Position numbers and translations under genes: made by a program. DNA of 64,000 nucleotides from Ehretia macrophylla (lineage: Eukaryota > Streptophyta > Magnoliopsida > Boraginales > Ehretiaceae), in assembly GCA_037974665.1 (NCBI GenBank), contig CM075764.1, forward strand, positions 90,638,825-90,702,824. Reading direction: 5' to 3'. The stretch's first letter is position 1, and each line of letters opens with the position of its first letter. Positions 1 through 11,052 of the stretch are shown here, in pieces. The notes under the pieces are model-generated. The model did no database searches. It was not told the origin of the DNA and saw only the letters and a list, made by a program, of their open reading frames with translations.

Positions 1-949
1 GACTTTATTACTGACGGGCCACGTTGAGTCCAATCTATACACTATTCTACTGTAATCTGCCTCATCACCTCACACTCATTCTGCTTTTTTTGCCTCTTGT
101 GCATCGGTATCACAATCTATTCTCTCAATGTTACGGTCTCAAGATCGACTCCAGTTTTCTTATCTTTTGTTAGTGAATAACCTGTGTACTGCTTGGGGAA
201 GAGTACCAAGCTTCCTTTTCCTAGTTCTAGTCACAAATCTAGTAATTCATTAGAGCTTGTACACTGTAACATCTGGGATTCTGCCGCTCACTTCTTTTCC
301 TAGTTTTCAATTTTTTGTAATCTTTGTTGATGATTTCAGTCCGTCTATCTAGCTGTACCTATTAAGAAATAAAAATGACTGTATGGATGCTTTTGATCAT
401 TTTAAGCGGCCCTCTGAATTTTTTTTTCAATACTCGTATTAAAATTTTTCAGCACGATGGTGCAAAGGGAATCACTCAAGACTATTTAAAATGCTTATTA
501 GTAGTGCTGGCATTCAATATCGAATTTCTTGTCCCTACACTCCAAATAAAAATGGGCTTTTTGAAATAAAAACCAGACACATTACAAAATTAGGGAGTAA
601 TCTAATGTTTCAATCTTTTGTTCCCAAACATTTTTGGCTCGAAGCTTTTACGATTGCGGTTCATTTAATTAACCGTCTTCCAAGAATTGTTTTGTCATGT
701 CTATCTCCTTTTGGGAATATTCATACCTGACTATCCCCTATTACGCGTGTTTGGTTACCTCTATTTCCCTCACTGGGATGCAACAGAGAAGTTAAGGCCC
801 AAATCTCTTCCATGCGTGTTTATTGGGTATATTGATAGCTATAGGGGTATCGATGCTATGAGAAATCAACAAGTCATGTGTACGTATCATGTCTCGTCCT
901 TTTGATGAAGAACTCTTTACCTTTGTCACCTTGTTACCTCTTGTTTATA

Positions 950-1657
950 AACTTTTTGGTCTCTCAGATTTTAAAAAATAAATTTTTTAGTCTTTTAATT
1001 TTTAAAAAGTAACTATTTGATTCATTTTAATGTTAATTTTTAATGATTTTTCTATTTTACCTTTGGACCTATTTTTTCTCTCTTGCATGGTATTAAAAAT
1101 ACGTTTGGGATATCACAAAAATAAAAAAATACTAAAAATCACCAAAAAAATTCACAAAATATACATGTCCAAACTAAAACAAAACAAAAAATACAATTTC
1201 TACAAAATTCTTAAACATCATCATCCGCCACAGTTAAAGAAGAAATAAATAGAACAATTATCAAGTTAAAAAATAAGAGATGTTATTGTGGGTCAAAAAC
1301 AACTGTTCACAAAAATGTTATAATTTTTTAACTTGATAATTCTTTGCGAACAGTTGCTTTCGACTCACAATAACATATCTTATTTTTTAACTTGATAACC
1401 CAAAATGGCCATGTAGGAGATATCCTAAACGTGTCTTTAATCTCATTTTGTAATTTTTTTTGGTGATTTTTGGCGATTTTTTTCTGATTTTTTGTGATAT
1501 CCCAAACATGTCTTTAATACCATGCAAGAGAGAAAAAATGATCCAAAAATAAAATAGAAAAATCACAAAAAATTAATATTAAAATGGACCAAATAATCAC
1601 TTTTTAAAAATTAAAAAACCAAATTTTTTTTTCCCAAAACCTAAGAGACGAAAAGAT
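950..1657. mobile_element. Foldback / Mutator-like non-autonomous DNA transposon nested in the old copia
   Basis: The sequence from about 950 to 1170 reappears as its reverse complement at about 1440-1657. Matching landmarks are TTTGGGATATCACAAAAA and TCTCTTGCATGGTATTAAA on the left and their complements on the right. Arms of more than 200 bp that are AT-rich, with no open reading frame, fit a MULE-type MITE or foldback element. It splits the old copia between its integrase and reverse transcriptase regions, so it is younger than that element. No clean target duplication could be picked out by eye, so the exact ends are uncertain by about 10 bp. Confidence 0.75.
1258..1398. repeat. Inner palindrome of the foldback element
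   Basis: TTATCAAGTTAAAAAATAAG at 1258 is mirrored by its reverse complement ending at 1398. The complementarity continues inward through a TTATTGTGGGTC / GACTCACAATAA pair and CAACTGTTCAC / GCGAACAGTTG, giving arms of about 50 bp. It sits at the centre of the larger inverted repeat, so the whole insertion would fold into a hairpin within a hairpin. It may be a separate small palindromic MITE inserted into the larger one. Confidence 0.75.
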
Positions 1658-4090
1658 TTTTATCTCGTTTTAAAACCTCTCCATGTATCTCTGGCTCACT
1701 AAATTCACAAACGAAGTTGCCTGAAAATTCTTACTCATTTTTTTCTACTGGACCCTTTGTGCCTACAGTCGCAATTAATAACTATCTCTCTAATTCTCCA
1801 GCTTCTCTAGCTCGTAACGTGTCTGTATCTCATATCTCCCCACATGTTGACATCGATTCTATGCCATTAATTCATTATAGCCCTATGCATAGTCAACCGT
1901 CTGACAATTTTGGCCGTCACATGTTTCATTCATCTCCTTTAATTTTTGGAAACAACCTAATTTAATTCTAAAATTTAGCATAAAGATAAAATAAATTTTT
2001 ATATTTTAAAAAAGATAACTTTACAAGAATTTATTTAATTTTTATGTTAAATCTAAGGACTAAATTGACTTTTCCCCTTTAATTTTTAGCCATGCAAATG
2101 ATCAGATTTTAGTCCAGCCTTCAATCACATCACGTCATTAATCTACACAAGCCACTTCCTTCACTTTGCATAACAATGACACATAGCTTGATAGCTTGTC
2201 GGTTCCTAGTCCTGCTTCCACGTCATCTTACTCTATTTATCCCTTGGTCACGTACTCACGTGATCATACCCGCTTGTCAAGACCAACCTAGATTATGTTG
2301 CTCTCCAAGCCATGACTGCACATTTGTCCATTGAATTGTTTGATTTTGAGCCTACTTCTTTCACCTTGCTATCTACGTTTGCACACTGGAGAAAAGCCAT
2401 GGATGCTGAATACAATGCCTTGATCCAAACAGCATATGGTTGCCTATCCCTCCCCTACCAATGCTAATGTTGTAGGTCGTAAGTGAGTCTTTTAGGTTAA
2501 ACATAAGTCTGATAGCTTGATAGAGAAGTATAAAGCTCGTTTAGTAGGTAAGGGTTACAATCAGGAAGAAGGTATTGATTGCACTGAAACCTTCAGTCTA
2601 GTTGTTAAACCCACCATGATTCAGATTATTCTTTCTCTTGCTTTGTCCAAACATTGGCTTATCTGTCAAATTGATGTCAACAATATCTTTCTTCATGGTC
2701 TTCTTGACGAATATTTTTACATGACTCAACCCCTTGGGTTCATTTACTCATCCTATCCTACTCATGTGTGCAAACTCTAGAAGGCCTTGTATGGCCTAAA
2801 ATAGGCTCCCCCGGCTTGGTTTTCTCATCTTAGTTTCTTTCTCCAACAACTTGGTTTCATTGTGTCTCGATCTAACACTTTTTATGTTTTTATGCCATCT
2901 TGACTCGCATTTGGTATGTTGGTCTATGTTGATGACATTTTAATCACTGATGATAACACTAAGGCTATTATCTCTATGACATCTCTTCTCCATCGTCAAT
3001 TTGCTCTTAAAGATCTTAGACTCCTCTTATTCTTTCATCATGTTAAAGTCACTTATATCCCTCACAGTTTACTTCATACCCAGACAAGTTACATTTCGGA
3101 TCTTTTTAAACAAGCCAAGCTAAACAGAGCAAAACCTATCTTTTCGCCTATTGCGACAAATCACGATCTCTCTATTATGGTGATCCCTTTCCTGACCCCA
3201 CTCTATATCGCAACATTGTAAGGGCTCTTCAATACTTAACTACCACTTGCCCAAATACTGCATTTGTTGTGAACAATGTCTGTCAGTTTATGTATTCCCC
3301 AACTGAACTACATTGTTCCATTGTTAAATGCATCCTGCACTATCTGAAGGGTACTATGTCTTTTGGTTTGTCACTTCAACAATCAACTAATACTACTCTA
3401 GATTCTTATTCTGACTCTTTGGACTGGATGCCTAAATAATAGTCATAGTATTCATGGGTATTGCATTTTCATTGGTCTCAATCTAGTTTCATGGGCTGCA
3501 AAGAAACAAACAATGACTGCACAGTTCAGTACTGAAGCTGAATATTGTGCTATTGACTATGCTACAGCTAAACTGTGTTGGATTTAGTCTCACTTAAGTG
3601 AGCTGTATGTTTTTCCTGCTTTGCCACCCTCTCTATGGTGCAACAACATTAGGGCTAGTTACCTATTAGTTAACCCTATTTTTCATGCTTGTACTGAACA
3701 CATTGATATAGATGTACACTGTGTCCAATTAAGATGACTAAAGGGCTTTCTACTACTTAGTTCTTTGTATGTGCTTCGGACCAAGCTCACCGTTCTTGCC
3801 ACAACTTCACTTGAGGAGGCGTAATAGCGGATAAGCATTATTTAAATTTTAAATATTTCTCAATGTAATCTTTACACTTTATTATCTCCATGATATTTGG
3901 ATGTACTCATTTCACATGGCTTGCTTTACTATGCAGGTTATATATGTTGTACAATTGTTCAAAAAATACATACAAAAATTATACTTTGCACACCATTTAT
4001 ATTTACAATAGTTATTAAGCATTATTTACATGTTACTGTTGAATTTCATTTTTACTACATATCTTATTACGCACAAAGGCTGAGTTGCTA

Positions 4091-4120
4091 ACAATTCACT
4101 AATAATTACTAGTGAATTGT
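4091..4120. repeat. Short perfect inverted repeat
   Basis: ACAATTCACT at 4091-4100 is the exact reverse complement of AGTGAATTGT at 4111-4120, with a 10-base spacer. It lies near the likely end of the old copia's 3' LTR. The next ~190 bases, up to the start of repeat A at 4312, show no recognisable feature. Confidence 0.6.
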
Positions 4121-4433
4121 AGACAAAACGAACTGAGGGAAAGAGAATGCCCCTACCTTTTTCTCATGTAGATATGAACTCAATAACTAATTTTACCACA
4201 GAGAAAGTAGATAAGCTCGTGAATTCAAGTATTTATATTGACCAGAATGAGCTTCCTTTATTCAGCATTCTTAGGCTAGTGGGAGGCAAAAGAAGTTAAT
4301 TTTGAAATATTACTACTATGATTATGGACCTAAAGAAGATTACAGCAAGTTCAGTGGAGGTTATAAACCCTGTAGCCCCTACTGTGGCTTCGCCCCGAAC
4401 TTCACGCGTGTTTTCACGTCACAATATTGTGTC

Positions 4434-4438
4434 AATTT
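4434..4438. repeat. Target-site duplication (AATTT), left of copia
   Basis: AATTT directly precedes the TG of the left LTR and recurs directly after the CA end of the right LTR. Five base pairs is the usual copia target duplication. The uninterrupted sequence CAATTTATCATCC is present in repeat B at 37071. Confidence 0.93.
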
Positions 4439-4916
4439 TGTTAGGATTTGCAAAACATAATTAAATATATTTTCAAGAACTTCTTTAACAAATCTTAAAA
4501 TTATATGTTACTACCCACTTCAATTTAAGAGAATAATGAGATATATAAAAGCGGAAGCGTACCTGAATCCATTGTCAGAGATAGATGAATGAGTAATGAT
4601 CTTCCAAATTGTTACGAACTTTTGCTAAAGATGTAACCTCTTTCTCTGTTGATGGGGATGCAGAGAAAAATAAAACGTACGTACAATTTGGGGACCATAA
4701 CCCTAATATAACTTATAAGTTTTAGATATTTCTAGTTTGGCCCCTCATCAAATTAGAAATATCACTCAGGTATCTACACATTAATTCCATGATAATTATA
4801 CCCACAAGCCTAAACTTAATTCTTAATTAGATCACTTTAATTAGGTTTAATTAATAGATAGCACAACACATTTAAATATTTACATGTGTGGCCCCACATG
4901 TTGAAATTTTCCAACA
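4439..4916 (-). repeat. Copia 3' LTR
   Basis: 478 bp, starting TGTTAGGATTTG and ending TTTTCCAACA on the plus strand, nearly identical to 10570-11047. The element reads on the minus strand, so this is its 3' LTR. Confidence 0.95.
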
Positions 4917-4931
4917 ATCTCCTACTGGGCC
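4917..4931 (-). promoter_or_regulatory. Copia polypurine tract
   Basis: Directly next to the 3' LTR, the minus strand reads GGCCCAGTAGGAGAT. This is a purine-rich stretch at the place where plus-strand DNA synthesis is primed in copia elements. Confidence 0.65.
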
Positions 4932-5325
4932 ACATATGTAACCTTACAAATGTGTTTAACTTTATGAGCTCCAAAATTTACTATCACAACCTTAGGGTAT
5001 ATCTGGACAATCTCGTCCATTGATTAAATCAATATAGGATCAAAGCGGTCTTCGTCACATTTAGCGTAACTAAACCCATCAATGGTCACGTATACTAATA
5101 CAACCAAATGACATAGATCAATCATGGATGCATAGCATGGAAAATTACATGTAATGTGATCCAGACATGTCTATTTCCAACTGGTCCTACTTTAGTGAGA
5201 TCAAAACTGAACATAATGTAATAGAGTGACATGAACTAAATGTCTATATTTCTGATCAGAAAAATAACCAAATACATAAATATGTCCAAAATCAAACATA
5301 AAGCAAATAAATGCACAAACTCCAA

Positions 5326-8300
5326 CTAAAACACAATATCCTCATACAACACAACACCCATATGAGCAGTGTGCTCATGAAAGACCTTGGGTGGTAATGC
5401 CTTTGTAAGCGGATCTGCTATCATGGAATTTGTTCCAATGTGCTCTATGGATATTTGTCCACTCTGCACTCTTTCCTTCACAACTAGGAACTTGATGTCA
5501 ATATGTTTTGACCTAGATGAGCTCCTATTGTTGTTGGAATATAGCACTGCTGACTTATTGTCACAATATAGTTTGAGTGGTCTTTCAATACCCTCCAAAA
5601 TGCGCAGCCTAGTGACAAAATTCCGCAGCCATATTCCATGGTTTGATGCCTCATAACATGCTACAAACTCTGCTGCCATGGTGGAAGAAGCTATGAGTGT
5701 CTGCTTGGCACTCCTCCAAGATATAGCTCCACCAGCCAACAGGTAAATGTAACCTGATGTGGATCTCCTACTGTCTTGGCATCCAGCATAATCGGAGTCG
5801 GAATACCCTATGATCTCCAACTTATCCGATCTCCTATATGTGAGCATGTAATCCTTTGTTCTCTGTAAATACCTCATAACCCGTTTGGCTGCTTTCCAAT
5901 GATCCATCCCAGGGTTACTTAAATATCTGCCTAACATACCAACAATGTACGCAATATCCGGACGCGTACACACCTGAGCATACATTAGACTCCCTACAGC
6001 TGATGCATAGGGAATCTTCTGCATTTCCTTAACTTCAAGGTTATTTTTTTGGGCATTGATTGAGACTGAACTTGTCTCCCTTAGCGACAGGGGTGTCACC
6101 TGGTTTGCTGTCCTGCATGCCAAATCTTTTGAGCACTTTATCAATATAGCCCCTTTGTGATAATCCAAGAATACCTCGTGAGCGATCTCGATGTATTTGG
6201 ATCCCTAATACAAAAGAGGCGTCACCAAGATCTTTCATCTCAAAATTCTTTGATAAAAATCTCTTGGTGTCATGCAACATGTCTATGTCATTTGTGGCAA
6301 GCAGTATGTCATCGACATACAAAACCAGGAATATATGTTTACTCCCACTGAACTTGTGATACACACAATCATCAACAACGTTTATCTCAAAACCAAACGA
6401 GATAATCACTTGATGAAATTTGTAGTACCACTGACGTGAAGCTTGCTTGAGCCCATAAATAGATTTTGTCAATTTGCAAACCATATTCTTTGGATCTCCC
6501 AATACAAAATTTTCTGGTTGCACCATATAGATCGTTTCCTCAATGTCACCATTGAGGAACACTGTTTTGACATCCATTTGATGAAGCTCAAGGTCAAAAT
6601 GTGCAACAAGTGCCATGATTGTCCTGAAAGAGTCATTCGTTGAAACTGGAGAGAAAGTCTCTTTAAAGTCAATCCCTTCCTTTTGTGTAAAGCCCTTAGC
6701 TACAAGACGAGCCTTATACCTCTCCACATTACCCCTCGAATCCCTCTTGGTTTTAAATATCCATTTACAACCAATGGGCTTTGTACCTTCTGGTAATGGG
6801 ACAAGTTCCCAAACCTTATTGTCTTGCATGGACTTGTACTCTTCATTCATAGCTTCAATCCACTTTTGAGAGTTGGAACCTTGCATGGCTTGATGGAAGT
6901 TGATAGGATCATCTTCCACCATGCCATTGTCTTCCTCATGTTCCTGGAGAAATACGATAAAATCGTCCGGAATTGCATTTCTCCTTTCTCTAATGGATCG
7001 CCTTAATGGCACTGGTTCTTGAGGTTGTTGAGTTTGTTCCTCAGGAACAATTATCTCATCATGAATTAGGGGTTGTTCAATATTGTCTGGTTGAAGGTCT
7101 GGATTTGCTTCTTCTTCAATGACAGGTATAGAAACCTGCACATTGTCAAAAGCGATAGTAGGAATTGAAATTGATTCCTCTTCATCCTCAAAGACAATGT
7201 CTCTGACCTTATTTCTCCCCTCAAACTCAACATCCTCAAAAAATGTTGCAGTTCCCGTCTCAAAAATTGTCCTAAGTTTGGGATCATAAAACTTATAGCC
7301 CCTAGATCGTTCAGCATATCCAATAAAATAGCTGCTTATAGTTTTGGAGTCCAATTTCTTTTCATGTGGCCTATATGGCCTTGCTTCAGCTGGACATCCC
7401 CAAACATGAAAGTGCTTTAGACTAGGTTTCCTGCCTGTCCAAAGCTCATAAGGTGTTTTTGCAGCTGCTTTAGTTGGCACTCGGTTCAGAATGTAAGCTG
7501 CTGTTTTTAGTGCTTCACCCCAGAGTGACTCTGGTAAGGTCGAATGACTAATCATACTCCTTACCATATCCTTAAGAGTCCGATTTCGCCTTTCAGCTAC
7601 ACCATTCATGCTAGGTGATCCTAGCATGGTGTACTGTGGGACGATTCCACATTCCTCTAGGAATTTAGCAAATGGTCCTGGACGTTGTTCACCCGAACCG
7701 TCATATCTGCCATAGTATTCACCACCACGGTCAGACCTAACACTCTTGATACTTTTGTTGAGTTGGTTCTCAACTTCAGCCTTAAATGATTTGAACACGT
7801 CCAAAGACTCTGATTTCTCATGTATAAGAAATAGGTACCCATATCTTGAGTAATCGTCTATGAATGATATAAAATATTGTTGACCATTCCAAGATGCCGT
7901 AGGGAATGGTCCACAAATGTCTGTGTGAATCAGTTCTAAGACGTCCATAGTTTTGTTGGCACCTAATTTCTTTGATTTGGTCTGTTTTCCCTTGATGCAT
8001 TCAATACAAACAGCAAAGTCTGTAAAGTCAAGAGAATCTAGAATCCCATCAGACACAAGTCGCTCAACTCTAGTTCTAGATATGTGACCTAAGCGTTTGT
8101 GCCATAATGAGGCTGATTTTTCTTTATTAATTTTGCATTTAGTACCACGTGATTCCACATGTAGGGTTTCATTATATGACGCAATAGTATCTAGCAAATA
8201 TAGGTTGTCATAAATGTTAAGAGCACCAGTTCCAACAACATTTGAATTTATAGATAAAGTAAACTGATTGTTTCCAAATGAACAATAATAACCAGATTTG

Positions 8301-8770
8301 TCCAATAAAGAAACTGAAATCAAATTCCGTCTAAAAGACGGTACAACAAAAGTATCTATCAAATCCAAATAAAAACCAGTTCCTAACAATAACCTAAAAT
8401 GCCCTATTGCCTCTACTTCCACCGACTTGCCATCACCCACAAAGATGTGTCTTTCAGCATCACTTGGCTTTCGGTAGCTCAGGCAACCCTGCATAGAAAC
8501 ACTGATGTGAGTAGTTGCACCAGAATCTAACCACCATGTGTTTCTAGGTACTGAAGCTAAATTTACCTCAGAACAGACCAAATTAAGAAAAGTACCTTTC
8601 TTTGCACGCCACGCGTGATACTTGGTACAATCCTTCTTCACATGTCCAGGCTTGCCACAAAAGAAACATCCCTCATTGTCTTTTTGTTGTTTCTTTGGTT
8701 CTGGACCCTTAGCAGCTTCATTATTCTTCCTCTTTTTGCCCTTGTTCTTAGAGGTGCTAGCCAAATGAGC
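5326..8770 (-). mobile_element. Copia pol region (protease, integrase, RT, RNase H)
   Basis: The minus strand carries a CCHC zinc knuckle ([14 protein letters not shown]) leading into protease with the active-site motif DSGATTH. An HKRLGH integrase zinc region and an integrase core with FIDDYSR and HTDICGPF follow. Reverse transcriptase shows [12 protein letters not shown] and LYVDDILLA, and RNase H shows YSDSDYAG and a CDNKSA motif. Domain order with integrase ahead of RT defines Ty1/copia rather than Ty3/gypsy. The region looks close to whole. Confidence 0.92.
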
Positions 8771-9415
8771 ACTTTATGTCTTATCTTGCTTCAATCTCTC
8801 TTCTTCTTGCACACAATAAGAAATGAGCTCATTGAGAGTCCATTTATCTTTCTGACAGTTGTAACTGACCTTAAACTGACTGAACTGTGCAGGAAGAGAG
8901 ATTAATACTAGATGCACGAGTAAGTCATCAGACAGCTCGAGCTTAAGAGCCTTAAGTTTTGAAGCAATATGAGACATTTCCATAATGTACTCCCTGATAT
9001 TTCCTTTGCCTTTATACTTCATGGAAATCAAGCTTTGTAGAAGCGTGCTTGTTTCCGCTTTATCGTTTTTTGCAAAACGCTTCTCAATTTCGGCTAGGAA
9101 ATCTTTGGCACTGGTTATCCCTTCAGACACTGCACCCCTAAATGCCTCTGGAATGCCGCGCTTAATGATCATGAGACTCATGCGATTTGAGCGATCCCAC
9201 TTCTCAAAGTTCCTCCTGTCATCAGGAGAACTTGCATCCGTAAGAGAAGCGGGTTTCTCAATCCGAAGCGCAAGGTCCAGATCCATGTAGCCGAGAACAA
9301 TGAGTATGTTCTCCTTCCAATCCTTAAAGTTTGTCCCATTAAGAATAGGGATCGAGTTGATATTAGCAGATATTGTAGAAACACTAGCTGTATAGAGAAC
9401 AAAACAACCAACCAA
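8770..9415 (-). mobile_element. Copia gag region
   Basis: A product of about 210 residues with the copia gag (UBN2-type) pattern: PILNGTNFKDWKENI near the start, then SLISMKYKGKGNIREYIMEM, and a hydrophobic LVHLVLISLPAQFSQFKVSY segment. It precedes the zinc-knuckle and protease region on the same strand. Gag forms the virus-like particle that packages the element RNA. Confidence 0.88.
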
Positions 9416-10061
9416 ATATGCTCAAATTAATAATAAAGCAAAATAATCAACAAATTCAAATAATGGTAAACCCCATCTCAAGATACCTAGCACAACATTA
9501 ATATAAAGTCTTTGGACAATAATATTAACAGTAAGTGGTACTCTTATTGTAGTGATCAAACATTGATAATAAATCATGTCAAATAATAAATCTATCTTTG
9601 GATCTATTTATTATTCACATGTAAAACCTTATAATCGTCACATGTTTACCACCACAGGTATGTGTGCAATTCGGCCAAATATTAACCTTCCTTTGGGCCG
9701 ACTAATATTCGCATGAATATACACACACACAAACATCCAACATCCTTCATGAATAATCTACATAAGAGAGGTCACTTTGGTGACATCTTGTTTCAATTAG
9801 TCCACTTAGAATGTTAGACAACCTAAATTTATTATTTAAAAGATATACCATAATTATTTGAATTTGTGAGCAGTCCAAATGAATATTCAATTTGCATTGA
9901 ACCCATATGTACACCAAATATATATTTATGACCAAAAAAAAAAAATTCTCAATTTCAGATATAAAATAGAAAGAAATTATGAAGAAAATAAATTAAATAT
10001 TTTGTCTTCATAAGCGTACATGCAGCAATAAATATATATTCATGTTCTTTTAAGATACAAG

Positions 10062-10145
10062 AGACGTCTCCAGCCTAGTGGCAGAAAAGCCAATAGCATT
10101 TAATAAGAGAGGTCACAGGTTCGAAACTTGCAGCAGCGTTTTATT
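10062..10145 (+). repeat. tRNA-like / SINE-like segment in the copia leader
   Basis: CAGCCTAGTGGC at about 10072 resembles a pol III A box, and GGTTCGAAACT at about 10129 resembles a B box, about 50 bases apart and in the order of a tRNA-derived promoter. A T-rich stretch follows. The segment does not fold as a complete tRNA. It may be a short tRNA-derived SINE inserted in the leader on the strand opposite to the copia, or chance similarity. Confidence 0.35.
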
Positions 10146-10319
10146 TTTTACACAGCAAAATTTTTCTGTTGAACTACGAGCAGAAGAAATCAGATTTGTT
10201 ATATTGAAAAAAAATGCGTTTCAGGAGCAACAGTAGCATCTGTGTTTGTTGGCAGCACAGACTTAAAATAATAGAGTGGGGTGTGCTGGGTTCAAGACTT
10301 GGCATCACCAAAATTTTGT

Positions 10320-10460
10320 CCTTTTTTTTTTTTTTTTTATCAAACTGAATCCCAAAAAAAAAAAAAAACTCAGCAAAGACAACCTCATGCATACTTTGAC
10401 AAATCTGACCAACGAACAGTAATTTTATCACACCAAAACCTCCTTTTTTTTTTTTTTTTT
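10320..10460. repeat. Homopolymer tracts in the copia leader
   Basis: Long runs of T (10321-10338 and 10443-10460) and A (about 10354-10367) lie in the untranslated leader between gag and the 5' LTR. They create open frames in translation that are not genes. Confidence 0.8.
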
Positions 10461-10549
10461 TCTTTGAGTCTACAATACCCAAAAAACAAGCAAATATCAC
10501 AATGAAAGATCAAAACCCTAAAACTTCAAAAATTCTCATAAATTGATCA

Positions 10550-10568
10550 TGGGTGGCTCTGATACCAC
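10550..10568 (-). promoter_or_regulatory. Copia primer-binding site
   Basis: Next to the 5' LTR, the minus strand reads TGGTATCAGAGCCACCC. TGGTATCAGAGC is the standard plant copia sequence complementary to the 3' end of initiator tRNA-Met, which primes reverse transcription. Confidence 0.93.
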
Positions 10569-10569
10569 T

Positions 10570-11047
10570 TGTTAGGATTTGCAAAACATAATTAAATATA
10601 TTTTCAAGAACTTCTTTAACAAATCCTAAAATTATATGTTACTACCCACTTCAATTTAAGAGAATAATGAGATATATAAAAGCGGAAGCGTACCTGAATC
10701 CATTGTCAGAGATAGATGAATGAGTAATGATCTTCCAAATTGTTACGAACTTTTGCTAAAGATGTAACCTCTTTCTCTGTTGATGGGGATGCAGAGAAAA
10801 ACAAAACGTACGTACAATTTGGGGACCATAACCCTAATATAACTTATAAGTTTTAGATATTTCTAGTTTGGCCCCTCATCAAATTAGAAATATCACTCAG
10901 GTATCTACACATTAATTCCATGATAATTATACCCACAAGCCTAAACTTAATTCTTAATTAGATCACTTTAATTAGGTTTAATTAATAGATAGCACAACAC
11001 ATTTAAATATTTACATGTGTGGCCCCACATGTTGAAATTTTCCAACA
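10570..11047 (-). repeat. Copia 5' LTR
   Basis: The second 478-bp LTR, two bases different from 4439-4916. In the element's own orientation it is the promoter-bearing 5' LTR. Confidence 0.95.
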
Positions 11048-11052
11048 AATTT
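11048..11052. repeat. Target-site duplication (AATTT), right of copia
   Basis: Matches 4434-4438 exactly and continues into ATCATCC, as in the uninterrupted copy B. Confidence 0.93.

Larger units (their letters stand above)
1..4090 (+). mobile_element. Old, heavily decayed Ty1/copia retrotransposon fossil (5' part outside window)
   Basis: Conceptual translations on the plus strand resemble copia polyprotein in the expected order: integrase core and C-terminal region at about 370-900, reverse transcriptase at about 2500-3220 (a YKARLVGKGYNQ-like start and a YVDDI catalytic motif), and RNase H at about 3240-3760. A purine-rich stretch near 3810 may mark the start of a 3' LTR, but no LTR pair can be shown because the left end is not in the window. 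The coding region is broken in many places (more than ten by eye) and is interrupted by other insertions, so the copy is ancient. This is nuclear-type DNA: it either flanks mitochondrial DNA inserted in a chromosome or was itself transferred into a mitogenome. Confidence 0.85.
4439..11047 (-). mobile_element. Young, nearly whole Ty1/copia LTR retrotransposon
   Basis: An element of about 6.6 kb with two 478-bp LTRs, a 5-bp target duplication, a primer-binding site that fits initiator tRNA-Met, a polypurine tract, a gag region and a pol region in the copia order protease-integrase-RT-RNase H. The LTRs differ at only two bases (both T/C), which at commonly used plant LTR rates means a few hundred thousand years or less. 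The coding region looks almost whole, with about one or two breaks. It lies within mitochondrial-type repeat A, and the matching site in repeat B is empty, so it arrived after the duplication. Integration with a clean target duplication is a nuclear process, so this argues that the surrounding DNA is chromosomal. Confidence 0.96.

Noticed and set aside
10174-10505. Overlapping lysine- or phenylalanine-rich frames
   Set aside because: Created by long A and T runs in the copia leader; not proteins.
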